This document shows, in pieces, positions 14,200 to 24,539 of a stretch of DNA of 64,000 bases. Position 1 is the first letter of the stretch. Each line of letters starts with the position of its first letter. The translations under genes were made by a program, and so were the position numbers. The notes under the pieces were generated by a model that saw nothing but the letters and a program-made list of their open reading frames with translations, ran no database searches and was not told the origin of the DNA. The stretch comes from Elmis aenea (taxonomy: Eukaryota; Arthropoda; Insecta; Coleoptera; Elmidae): positions 15,712,575-15,776,574 of the forward strand of contig OX393576.1 in NCBI GenBank assembly GCA_947652605.1. The letters are read 5' to 3'.

Positions 14200-14550
14200 C
14201 TGTTTTGGAGCGTCTGTGGTCGTTTGTCACATCCTCGTCGTATTTTTTTTTGTCAAGAATCTTCTTTAAAGCCTCTTCTTTCTATTGCTGTCTTTATTTC
14301 ATCTTTCCAGCGCTATCTTGGTCTTCTTGTTTTCTTTCTACTCGTCGGACTGTGCTCATATATTTGTTTCGGTATACTTCCTTTCTCAATTAATTTTATG
14401 TGGTCATCTTTGTATTTTTTCCACATTTTTCCCATTGTTTGTCGATTGTTTCGTTCTTCACATGATCGTGGCAAAATCTAATTTCTACTGTTTTTACTCA
14501 ATTTTTTATCGAAATTATTTTTTATCCAAACTTTTGACCCATACATGACG
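14200..14550 (-). pseudogene. Probable LINE C-terminal remnant
   Basis: On the minus strand one frame reads KTRRPR, a stop, RWKDEIKTAIERRGFKED. This resembles the conserved RPRxRWxDDV segment near the end of many non-LTR retrotransposon ORF2 proteins. Stops interrupt it and no other domain is left. Hydrophobic plus-strand frames over the same bases are the antisense of this remnant. Confidence 0.4.
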
Positions 14551-14779
14551 CAAATTTCAATTAAGGATTTTAACATACGTATCTTCATTTGTTTACCAAT
14601 AATAACTTTAGTACTCTAAAAATGCGAACTGATTTTAAAAGTAATTGTACACCCTTTTCCTATTTTAATAAAGGCATCTTTTTTTTCCGTCAGTCGTTAA
14701 AATGTTTTCTTTGTATTTTTTAGTAGCTGCAATATTTGCATCATCCTGTGTCAGATTTTTTGAAATAAGTACAAAACAA

Positions 14780-14975
14780 CCACCGATTATCATTCTCCTA
14801 CATATATCCAAACTTTAGAAATAAAATAAAAACCTAATTTTACCACTCCTCTTTACGGGGGTGTAACTCCGAAAGGAGACATCTAAGGGGGAAAAAATAT
14901 TTAAAAGCCCCCTTAATTTTTGATAAGCAATGTCCTCCCGAATGTTTTCGCAATATTTAAGGAACACCGCAATAA
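14780..14975. repeat. Arm of the 52.5-kb foldback family
   Basis: This segment (GGGGGTGTAACTCCGAAAGG, CCCCCTTAATTTTTGATAAG, TATTTAAGGAACACC) matches both arms of the foldback element at 52549-53936. It is a single truncated arm. Confidence 0.7.
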
Positions 14976-16168
14976 GCTTCCTCAGCATATAAGAAATGTC
15001 TTCTATGTATGTCTTCGACACAAGTCTGTGAATAATAGTGTTTGGATAGTGATGTTACTCTCTTCAATTGGGACTCTCATATTACTACATTTCCTGATCC
15101 AGTCCCAAAGAAGACTTTAAATACAATTTTTCTACTACCACTAATGTAAATAACTCTTACCGTACAGCCTGCATGCATAGTAAGTAAGTCCTAACGCACG
15201 GTAAGCAAAACGCACACTTGTCTAGAAAGATCGAAGTAGCCTTACGTCAAACACTGCCTGTATGCATAGTAAGTGAGTTATAACGCACGGTATGCAAAAC
15301 GCAAACTTGTCTAGAAATGTCAAAGTAAGCTTACGTCAAAATTAAGACAACGTAATTACATGTGTATGTTAGCCAAAAAGCCGTATGTATCGTATGTATT
15401 ATGTGATCGTAGAAAAAGTAAGCTACATAACACGAGTTGTAAAGCAATTACGCACTCGTGGAAATACGCACTCGTCGCTAAATACGCACTCCCCACTACG
15501 CGGTTCCGTACGTAATATGCTTCTTACAACTCTTGTTATGAAATATATTACTTATTAAACAGTGTTGAAGCGAAGCAGCAAAGATAGTACAACTTTTTTT
15601 AAAATATATATCGCATTACAGCTAAAGCTTTTCAGTAAAACTTAGGTTTATATTTGCAAATCAATTTCGTTTTAATTCTTGTTTTGTATTGTCATAGACA
15701 GTGTAATAAATCTTTTTTCTTGTGACATAATTCAGCTATTGGGTGTAGTTTTTGTAGTGAAAGTTTTTTTTTGTAATATATCACAACTTATTATTTGAAA
15801 ACCCTAGTGAAACTTGCTCGTTAGGTTAGAATACATTTTCAGTAAAATGATTTACAGTATTGTTATATTAAACTCGTCGCAAAAAAATAAAATCTGTTCC
15901 TTAGCAGCATTTAGATTATTTTTAGATCGACATATCGACCAAAATCTCTTTTTTTAAATTTTCTTGATACTATCAATTATTTATTATTTATCAATCACAA
16001 TATTTTCGTTTTACAATGTATGGCGAAAGTAAAAATTAGTTAAATGACAAAGTTCCAATTTGACTTAGTTTATTTTTTTAAATAGTCTAAATCTAAAACA
16101 ACGAAAAAAATGCTCATAATAAAATTAGAAATTAATCACGAGTTCTGAACCATTTTTTTTTGTTACAG

Positions 16169-16834
16169 GCAACCCTAGCCCAACTGTGTCGTAGCAAGCA
16201 CGCGAACAGACATTCTAATTCAAGAATGTACTCATCTTTGACTAGATGGCCTCCGTCAGTCAGGAATTACCAGAGGTCTGCTTCCGACGGAGTGCAAGAC
16301 ATTCGTGTTAAAAATATTTCTTTTTTAAGTAGAAAATATGCCTCGGCGAAAGAACCGAACGAAATCAACGAGAGCAGCACATCGCCAACAAGAGAAAACA
16401 ATATATCAACATTCAAACATACACCAGTTGAAAAAAATGCTTGCCACAGGAGTTACCGAAGTAGAATGGCTTCAGGAAGCAGCCAGTCAACTGTCATTAC
16501 CACCTTAAGCAAATCCCTTTCGAGTGAAACTACAAACGTTGATCATAAAACAGCTCCATTAGGAAGGAGCATAAGCACTGTAGGGAACTACAAAAAAAAA
16601 CGTCAACATTTTAATCGTCAAAACGGAGAAAGTTTGGGCATTTTTAGGCAAGGAGTATTTAGTATTTTTTATAAACCAAATTTGTCTGCAAAATTTTCAA
16701 GGAAAGAAAGCATGGGTAGCGCAAACAGTACAAATACCATAAGTAATTCTAGTCTACAAGATATGGATGACGGCGAATTCACCAGTTCAGATTTGGTACG
16801 GTATATGGGAGAGTTAAATAATGGAATAGCCTAG
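16169..16834 (+). CDS. 3' terminal coding exon of an unidentified gene
   Basis: The exon follows a strong acceptor (TTTTTTTTGTTACAG, AG at 16167-16168) and stays open for 221 codons to TAG at 16832-16834, the longest unbroken host-like frame in this part of the window. The protein is basic and rich in Ser, Thr, Asn and Arg, with no cysteine cluster or hydrophobic segment. It ends in an acidic stretch (MDDGEF) followed by DLVRYMGELN. Its start, ATLAQLCRSKHANRH, looks like the region just after the last helix of a class B receptor (NGEVQ then a basic helix), so a receptor cytoplasmic tail is possible; this is a weak inference. Upstream exons were not found in the first 16 kb and probably lie outside the window. 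Confidence 0.65.
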   Translation, partial: ATLAQLCRSKHANRHSNSRMYSSLTRWPPSVRNYQRSASDGVQDIRVKNISFLSRKYASAKEPNEINESSTSPTRENNISTFKHTPVEKNACHRSYRSRMASGSSQSTVITTLSKSLSSETTNVDHKTAPLGRSISTVGNYKKKRQHFNRQNGESLGIFRQGVFSIFYKPNLSAKFSRKESMGSANSTNTISNSSLQDMDDGEFTSSDLVRYMGELNNGIA

Positions 16835-17788
16835 CTAGAATATACAATTTCAAGCAAGTATGACAAAAATATGTATTTACAGACAATATACGAATCGTCT
16901 ATCTGACTTTGTCCCGTCTACAACAGTCAAAAGTTAAAAATCTTACTACTCATTACGTCTAAATATAGTGAACTTCGGTTAATTGGGACACATCGGGACT
17001 AAAACACTTTCTCCCTATTAAGCATTTACCCTATTTATAAGAAGTTGCTTAAAAAGCGTTAAAAGATTTATGAATATAATCAAAACACTCAAGTTATCTC
17101 TAGAAGAACAAACATATAGGGGTATTCGCGATTGTTTTTATTCTTGAGTTTGATCCTAATAACCGAAATTTACTGTATGTACATAGAAATACCGTAAATT
17201 AACGAAAACGTTTAACTTGTAATTGAAATTTGAAAAATTGAAAAATTGTTGACGATAACCGTGACAATTTTAATGACAACATTAACACCTTAAAAATGTT
17301 AATCTCTTACAAAGACTCTCAGTACACCTTACCTAAATGGCAAAAAGTATAATGAAAAATAACAAAAACTCTAGTTTTTAATGTATTTCAAAAAAACTGA
17401 TTCATTAATTTCAAAAGAGCTTTAGCATTTTCTGTTTGTTTACTTTGATAAAAACATGTTTACTATACTAAGACTAAACTCTTTTAAATTTGTGGTAACT
17501 CAAAAACAGATCGCTAAAATACGAGCAATGCTGTAATAAATATTCGAAACAAATAGTGATTATATTCAAAGTTTTTTATTCTTTTTGATCTTCGAATATG
17601 CAATGTAAGATTCGCACGACGTATAAAAACAAAACCTGAAATATCCATCCCTGTCAAAACATTCATAACAGACTAAAAAATTTTTGGATTTTACAAACAC
17701 TTGAATACTTTTTTTATTAAGAACAAACGAACAAAAATTAATTGAAGTTACTGTTCCATTAAAACTCACCAAATCCAAATCTACTGTG
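16835..17788. other. Downstream flank, no gene seen
   Basis: AT-rich sequence after the terminal exon at 16169-16834 that may include its 3' UTR. No second gene or clear repeat was seen. Confidence 0.4.
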
Positions 17789-17790
17789 TA

Positions 17791-18120
17791 CAGGGTGGGC
17801 AAATTTCGATGTTTTAATAGGGAATCTCGGTAACTACAAGAGGTATCAAAAAACGGACCGCGCATCCTCGATCTCTTCTTTCGAGAAAAAGTTAATGGTG
17901 AAAACTAAAATTGGTTATCGTCTTTTGTTTTCGAGTTATCGCCGATAACTCGATTTTTCGACTTTTCGTTTTATGACTGTATCTCGCTTGTTTATGAAAA
18001 TAAACAAAAATAATTTTGACGTTCTACAGGCACTTTTTTAATAAGAATGCAGTGGCGTAGACAATTTTTCAAAAAAAAATCCGAGATTCCCTATTAAAAC
18101 ATCAAAATTTGCCCACCCTG
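17791..18120. mobile_element. TA-flanked MITE with CAGGGTGGGC ends
   Basis: The left end CAGGGTGGGCAAATTTCGAT and right end AAATTTGCCCACCCTG are inverted repeats flanked by TA on both sides. The repeats extend inward through TGTTTTAATAGGGAATCTCGG. A TA target fits the Tc1/mariner group or its derivatives. It is 330 bp with no coding content. Confidence 0.8.
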
Positions 18121-18335
18121 TACTGTCATAGGATTCATATTATTTTAATTACACTACTTTACATTCGATTAAAGCTCGCGTTAATCGAATGTGAAGATAC
18201 AAAATAATAAAAGTAGCAAGAGACAAATCACCCCGAAGTAGGCAAAGTGTGGGAAAACCACAGACAAAAATGAAAGACGGCCTGCGACATAACATATAGG
18301 TACTCTGATATAAAAAAAAAAGGTCTAAGCCTAAA

Positions 18336-18473
18336 GGTGCCTGTCCACGTGAGAGTAAACTACTCTCGATAGCAGCGTCGCCAAGGATACAGCCCCTGAG
18401 AGTAACTCGCGATTGGCTGTATCCTTGGCGACGCTGCTATCGAGAGTAGTTTACTCTCACGTGGACAGGCACC
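18336..18473. repeat. Perfect 59-bp inverted repeat with 20-bp loop
   Basis: Bases 18336-18394 and 18415-18473 are exact reverse complements, starting GGTGCCTGTCCACGTGAGAG. The loop is 18395-18414. GC content is well above the surroundings. It is most likely a very young or conserved hairpin MITE. A clean target duplication is not evident. Confidence 0.85.
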
Positions 18474-18968
18474 ATAATACTGAAGGATGAAGAGACCAAA
18501 TAAAGCACGAACCGTATCGTACTTTTATAACTATGAGAGCGATATTTCAGTGACATATACATAGTTTTAAATCATTAACTAACGACAGTCTTGCACAGGC
18601 AACTATGATTACCTATAAATTACTTTTTTCTTGCAAATTGACGAATATCTTTAGGAATAGGGTTCACAGGTTTTGATCATTATTTAGAAAGATAAATGAG
18701 GTCTACCCGTCTACTGAATAAAATCAAGGGCAGCTGAGCGCGGTAAATTATAAAGTTTTATCATTTGGCTAGGAAATGAAGTGCAAATGTAGTATAACCA
18801 GAGGTGATATTCAGCCAGTACCACCGGTACTAAGTACCGGTTGTTAAAATTAAAAGTTAAAGTTAATATTCGAAATAAAAAAGTAATTACCGAGTTTTGC
18901 AGTTTTTATAACAGAACATGATAATAATGAGGAAAAGGTCAGCTAAAAGAACGATTAATGAGCATTTA

Positions 18969-19753
18969 AGGCTCGTTTACATTGGTCGAGTTAGTAGTAG
19001 AGTAGATTGGTCGAGTGCTTACTATCCTGTTACTAGCATAATGTAAACAGTTTGGGATAGTGAAAGACGAGTACTAAAGATAGTAGTTGGTAGAGTAGAG
19101 TGGATATCACATGTGGAATAGTACACTATACTCGCCCGTTCCCCCACCACAATTCTCACTCTACTATCCCGGCACTCTACCAATGTAAACAGGAAAATTG
19201 TAATAAAGTATAGTTGTCGGTCAAGTTAATTGGAAATAATTAGTTGATAACGTACAAAATGAAGTGGACAGAAGGTGAAACAATTAAATTAGTGGAATTC
19301 TACAAAGAGCATGAGTGTATTTGGAACATCGGGAGTGCTAATTATAAAAATAAGCAAATGAGAGTGGCAGCGTATGAACACATAGTAAAACAGATGGCAA
19401 AAGAAAGCTTTGGTGTGCCTGAGTTAAAACAAAACATTAAAAATTTGCGGTGCACATATAGATACGTTTGCAGACGCTCCTAGCGCATCCCTTCTTGCAA
19501 TGCAGTATCTAACCCATTTTCTTTTTTTTTTATCTCTTTCATACTCTATTAGTTGTAAAGTTTCATTCACCAAGATATTCGCAAATATTTTAAAGCACTT
19601 TTTTTCAATAACACTGTGACGACGCCGTGCGATGCTCATGGTAACAAACTTTAAACTAAACTTTCCTCTACCAAACTACTAGCTGTGTGTAAACGGTTAC
19701 TTTATCAAAGTTAGTAGTACTCGCCTACTAACTCTACTAATGTAAACGAGCCT
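18969..19753 (+). mobile_element. Harbinger-like element carrying a MADF-type ORF
   Basis: The termini AGGCTCGTTTACATTGG and AATGTAAACGAGCCT are inverted repeats, flanked by TTA on both sides (18966-18968 and 19754-19756), the PIF/Harbinger signature. The plus-strand frame at 19244-19483 has an in-frame ATG at 19259 (MKWTEGETIKLVEFY) and continues into WNIGSANYKN and MRVAAYEHI. This matches the start of a MADF DNA-binding domain, a type found in the second protein of Harbinger elements. The frame stops after RCTYRYVCRRS, so the domain is cut short. No DDE nuclease is present, so the element would depend on another copy for movement. Confidence 0.75.
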
Positions 19754-19921
19754 TTACTCTGCAATTTGCATTTTTCTGCTTTGCGCAATATTTTTAGATT
19801 GAACTTATCTGTGAGCAAATTTTTCGCGATAATAGTAAAATAAATCGAATTTTGCGCCAAACGGTGACAGATACGAAGAAAAATCTAGAGACACTTTTTG
19901 GAATAAAATGCTCTACTCTAA

Positions 19922-20535
19922 AGGGGGCTACACACCTTCCGTTTATCTGTGCAGTTTATCACGTGTGACGTCATGTCTGAACGATAAACTGTATGAACTG
20001 CGCAGTTTAGACCGGTTTTCACGCAGATAAAAAGTCTGTGCATTCGGACGCTCTTTTGCAACGATAACCTGCACAGTTTATGCAGTTTATCGTACAGTTT
20101 GTTCAGTTGTTTTTGATTATGTGCCTACACGATGACTTCGGTCTCAAAAAAAGATTCGCTAATAGCATTTATCGACGGCTACCGGTCCTTTCCCAAACTT
20201 TGGGATATCGAATGCGTATCTTATTCCAACCGTGTTAAAAAAGCGGCAGCCTACGATGTTTTAATTAAAAAACTTCTTCTTCTAGTAACACAGCTGCAAT
20301 TATGCAACAAACTGCGGCTCTTCTTTTTCTGTCAACCATTGAACTTTATTTATTTAAGAATACACTTAGAACCAAACCTGTCGAAGGTAAAGAGAGAACT
20401 GAGGAAAAATCGGACGGAACTGAGCCGAAAACTGAAGGTATCCTACACACCTTCAGTTCAGATAAATGTACAGATTTTCACACAGTTATTTACGACAGAT
20501 AACTGCGCAGATAAACGGAAGGTGTGTAGCCCCCT
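19922..20535 (+). mobile_element. Second Harbinger-like element with a MADF-type ORF
   Basis: The ends AGGGGGCTACACACCTTCCG and CGGAAGGTGTGTAGCCCCCT are inverted repeats flanked by TAA on both sides (19919-19921 and 20536-20538). The frame from ATG at 20132 reads KKDSLIAFIDGYRSFPKLWD, then YSNRVKKAAAYDVLIKKL, which is the first half of a MADF domain. Its sequence then degenerates into low-complexity Leu and Phe. Interior motifs such as ACTGCGCAGTTTA recur. The element differs in sequence from its neighbour 170 bp away but has the same design: Harbinger ends, a partial MADF frame and no nuclease. Confidence 0.75.
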
Positions 20536-20539
20536 TAAA

Positions 20540-21436
20540 ACAAGTTCGAGTTTGATTTTGAACGGGACCGTACTAGTTTTTTTTATAAAATTTATTGAAA
20601 CTGAACCCCCACAACTGCGCCACTAGTTGCTTGTGGGACTTGACATTCTCACCGAATTTGTTAAACTGTGAGGTGTTGCTGTATACCAAATCTGGTTTAA
20701 ATATATCAACTGGTTGGGAAACGGTTAAAAATTATCGATATTTTTTCGAAAATTTCAACACCCTGTATCTTTAAAATGAAGCGTTTATCAAAAAAGTGGA
20801 CCACCCTGTATACCGAGTATTTTATTCTCGTCCTGCGTCTGTGAAAGTTTTGAATATGGCAAAGTGCACAGTGATTTGAAATTATATTTTAGAGACTGGA
20901 TCAGAAATTCGTAAGTTTTTAAACCCAAGTTTCCATATTAAACGCTAAAATATAGACAATTTTTAAATGTGGAAATGTTTTATATCGATGCTGTATTTAC
21001 ATCGTTATCAAATTTTTAGTTTCTGTTTAAAGCAGTTCCTTTTAAAACGTGTAAGCATCACTGCAGCATTACGTGGTGAAGCTCAGAGTACTAGACAGAC
21101 CACTTTATTTTGTGTGACCGATGTCACTACAATTTAACAGCAACTTTACATCAAAACGAGAATGTACTACAGATTAAATTAGGATGTCGTGTTCGACCAA
21201 TCCATCATCACCATCAGTACCTAGCATAAACCTCTGGTGCAACATTTAAATAGGCAGTGAGTTACTTTTTTATTTAGTAGGTAAATTTTGTATCTACAAT
21301 TTTTTAAATAAAAAAATTGCATTTTATTTAAAAATTTCACACCTCTATTTAACCTTTACAAATATATATAAAAGCTATACAGTTTTTTTTAAATATTTAT
21401 TTAATCATTAAAAATTCAATGTGGAACTGCCAAGTA
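20540..21436. other. Repeat-rich spacer, no gene seen
   Basis: A decayed element end (CACCCTGTATCTTTAAAATG and CCACCCTGTATACCG) lies at about 20758-20815. No exon was recognised. Confidence 0.4.
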
Positions 21437-21780
21437 CAGGGTGGTCCAAATTCGATGGGATTACGTGAGTATCTCGCTTAATATTCAAAATAGAGAAACG
21501 GTTAAATTATCAAAAAGGTGTAGTTTTTTGAGAAAACGCCAGAAACGTTTTCAAAAATATTTTATCATTTCCGGTTTTTAAGTTATTAGAAAAACTGTTT
21601 TTTGTCATATTTATAATGTGTCATATCTCCGTTATTGTTGTAAAAATCGAAAAAAATTATGAAGGATGTTTTTATGTAAAATTCAATGACACTCTTTACG
21701 CTCGCCATTAAAAAGCTATGACACGCACTTACCTTTTTTTAAATGGAAGCTATTATAGTTGGCTATGAATTATATAAATT
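21437..21780. mobile_element. Truncated GGTGGTCC-family element (copy 2)
   Basis: Starts CAGGGTGGTCCAAATTCGAT after TA. It follows the copy at 50410 through GAGAAACGGTTAAATTA and GTGTCATATCTCCGTTATTG to about 21780, where the similarity ends. Only one arm is left. Confidence 0.75.
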
Positions 21781-21904
21781 TACTGGTTGAGAAACGGTTA
21801 AAAATTATCGATATTTTTTATCTACTAAAACACGCATTTTAAGCAAAATGTGAAAGATTGATCGATATTAATAGCAATTCTCGAGATGCTGCAAATTATC
21901 TGTA

Positions 21905-22230
21905 ATTTTACCAAATCTTTATATCTCTTCGCGTAATTTGCATCAGATATATATTTTGAAATATTTCCATTAATTGATATAAACGATACTCATCCACTTC
22001 AAAATCGTTTGCTTCTTTCACTAAAATTCCTGCCACATCCAGATTTTCTCGGGTTGACTTGCTGGGGGAGTGATCTGATCATCATCAAATGACTTTATTA
22101 GACTTTGAATATGCAAATGAAGCTTCACTTCCGGTAGGTATTGTTTAATATACTCACAAGTTGGATTGAGTTTATTTAACTTGTCACTGCCTCCATTATT
22201 TTGTTTACTTGCATTTCGTTGTGATATTGA
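21905..22230 (-). pseudogene. Unidentified coding-like remnant interrupted by a MITE
   Basis: The minus strand reads LNPTCEYIKQYLPEVKLHL and IQSLIKSFDDD from about 22170 to 22080. After a frameshift it continues ENLDVAGILVKEANDFEVDE and YRLYQLMEIFQNIYLM from about 22045 to 21955. The first piece resembles the BESS-type tail of MADF proteins, which would suit a transposon ORF, but this is only a resemblance. The hAT-like MITE at 22233 lies just upstream on this strand. No start codon or splice structure is clear. Confidence 0.3.
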
Positions 22231-22232
22231 GC

Positions 22233-22508
22233 CAGTGGCGTAGCGGGGGAGGGACAAGGGGGTATCGATGCCCTGGGCGCCAGTCTTGGGGGGCGACGAG
22301 AAGAAACAATGCATTTATTTCATTTATTTAAAGCCAGAAAACTAAAATGTCATCATAATTTTAAAATTTGTTCTTATCACTATGGTGTATTTGAATAAAT
22401 AATACAACAATATTTTACTTGAAACTGGCAAACTACAATAAAATACGGACGAGGGGAGGGCGAAAAAAAACTATGCCCTGGGCACCATTTAGCCTCGCTA
22501 CGCCACTG
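22233..22508. mobile_element. hAT-like MITE
   Basis: The ends CAGTGGCGTAGCGGGG and CTCGCTACGCCACTG are inverted repeats. GGGCGCC-type motifs near both ends (CCCTGGGCGCC, CCCTGGGCACC) are common in this class. TATTGAG and TATTGAC flank it, an imperfect duplication. It is 276 bp and non-coding. Confidence 0.7.
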
Positions 22509-22509
22509 G

Positions 22510-23955
22510 TATTGACAGTATCGTTTTATTTAAAGCATAATACTACAAGAAGACATTGTAAATGTTAGCAAAATAAAATTCTCTTTTTATTAGTAATCTC
22601 TTTCCTGGGCATATAGCTTCTGAAAATAGATCATTTATTAGTTGTTAAACATTTTTAAATTTTGTGAGAGTAGATTGTTAAATTTCTACACTGCACAATA
22701 TTAATTTGATTAAAAATTGAAAGTATTTCAGTGTTGGTTCCTATAGTAATTAAACTTTTATGTAGCTTCATTTTTTTGAAGAGGCGTGAAACAGACATAT
22801 CGTGGATACATTTGCCCATTTGAACTCCTCCGAGTATTATACTGTTTTTTGTAAATCGTTCTATACACCCCTATGTCGCATTTTTCATAACCCTTCAATT
22901 TAAATCGAAAAATGACTTCACACAGCACGGTCATTTTAAATAAATTTTTGTTTTATTCAATAACTTTTCAATTTTAAGTGCATCCTTAATTTTCAAAATT
23001 ACAGTCAAATACGAGACCAAAATAGAAATGCGGAAACTCGTTGAATATCCTTCGCATATTATAAGTATAAATATGTAACAAAAAAGCTTTCACAAACAGA
23101 TTTCAAATGACACCGAAAAGAGTAACGGAACAAATCAAAGAAAAATCTGGAATAACAATGGGAAATACAACGAATAGTGCATTGACACTGTCAGGGGTGT
23201 GTCACTGACAGGGCGTCAGAAATTATAAGAGTAACAAGTACGTTGAATGAAAACAAAAAACGTATACATTGGAGGCTCTATAACGACCAATGTTTCCATA
23301 TACATATGTATAAAATACATGCTAATACTTGCAATTTTCTGTAACATAGTCAACGCACAGAAGATAAGTCAACGGTGTAGACTAAATCACTAAATACTCT
23401 TTCTAATGCGACGATTGGACCATAGAAAGCTAATATACATTTTTAACAGTTAAAAAAATAACATTCGACGTTAATGACCTACGATTTGTAAAGACTACAA
23501 TAAATATATAAAATTCTGTTCCAAGGTTCGTAGTAATATGCCTCGGATTGTTAAACACTGCAGAAATCACGTTTTGTGATATAACATCATCAATTTTCAT
23601 GGAGGTTTTGTTAATAATCCTAGTTATATTTTATTTCTATGATTGCTGCGAACTGTCGAAAGTACACTTTAGAAAGAGAAAAACAAGCTAGTTTTCACCT
23701 GTAGTTTGTTAAGTTATTGTTTAATTATGGATGGTGTAATTTTGGTGTGAGTGGCGGACGCAGAAAAAATATTGTATGTAACATACCCGTAGGCGAAGAG
23801 TGTCTTTACTGGACTCGTATGCACACAGGACTCGCCTATGGCCCGTCCCAAAACTGCTTACTCGTCCAGTAAAGTACCACTTTCCGGTCTTGTTACGTTA
23901 ATAAACTATTAACACACCTGTGAGTGTTGCATAAAGATCTAAATGAATAGCAATG
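22510..23955. other. Intergenic AT-rich DNA, no gene seen
   Basis: No exon, RNA gene or structured repeat could be supported here. Confidence 0.4.
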
Positions 23956-23958
23956 TCT

Positions 23959-24430
23959 ACAGGACCGGTCTTAGGGTGATTGCCGCCTTTGTTTATTTAT
24001 GAAAAAACCTTTTTTAAGGGGCTCACGGTGGCGTGGTGGTTTTTATACTAAATTACCACACCAAGTCCGTCGGTTCATTTTAAAGCTCAATCCTTTGATT
24101 TTGTATGAATAGTACAGAAAATATTGCACACAAAGCTGCGAGCCATGAATGAAGCGTATAATCAGAGAGTGAGAAAAGCGATTTCAAAGTAGCCCGTTCG
24201 AGGTTGGTAAATACCTCTTGTAAAGTTATGCATTCCATGCTAAATGAGAATAAAGGAAACTTTTAATAGACATGCATGTTGTGATTTCATTAAAATAATT
24301 TATCATTTAGCTACCCTTTCCTAAAAATACTGTGAATATATTTTTTTAATTCTGTAATATAATTTAGAAAAAAATTATAAAAAGTGACGGGTCGCCGCCT
24401 CCAGTCGTGGCCGCCTGTGCTCCAGGAAAA
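23959..24430. mobile_element. Probable SINE (tRNA-like head) inside a decayed DNA element
   Basis: An A-box-like TGGCGTGGTGG (24029-24039) is followed 32 bp later by a B-box-like GGTTCATTT (24072-24080), the arrangement of a tRNA-derived SINE promoter. A non-tRNA body runs to about 24265. The flanks, CAGGACCGGTCTTAGGGTG near 23959 and GGTCGCCGCCTCCAGTC near 24390, look like the ends of an older hAT-like element that the SINE entered. Both calls rest on motif likeness only. Confidence 0.4.
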
Positions 24431-24539
24431 ATAAATCTTATCCCCAACAAATGTTACACAAGGAATAATTTTTAAGGAGTTTTGACTTAAATCTATAGTC
24501 ACGAACATTATGATCACTATTCAGTTAACCCTAAAAATC

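Larger units (their letters stand above)
10931..15560. repeat. Large inverted repeat pair bounding 4 kb
   Basis: The block at about 11035-11345 reappears inverted at about 15137-15555, including GCATATTACG, GTTGTAAGAAGC and the GCATGCAGGCTGTA segment. In the right copy a unit of about 88 bp is tandemly duplicated (about 15167-15345). An isolated element end, CAGGGTGTCCCAATT, starts at 10931. Either one large foldback element has filled with later insertions, or two copies of one MITE landed in opposite orientation. Confidence 0.55.

Noticed and set aside
14205..14548. Three overlapping plus-strand frames that look like membrane proteins
   Set aside because: They are the antisense of a LINE C-terminal remnant; the hydrophobicity comes from the T-rich complement of a Lys/Arg-rich sequence.
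18336..18473. Pre-microRNA
   Set aside because: A perfect 59-bp stem without bulges is unlike a typical pre-miRNA, and the surroundings are dense in MITEs.
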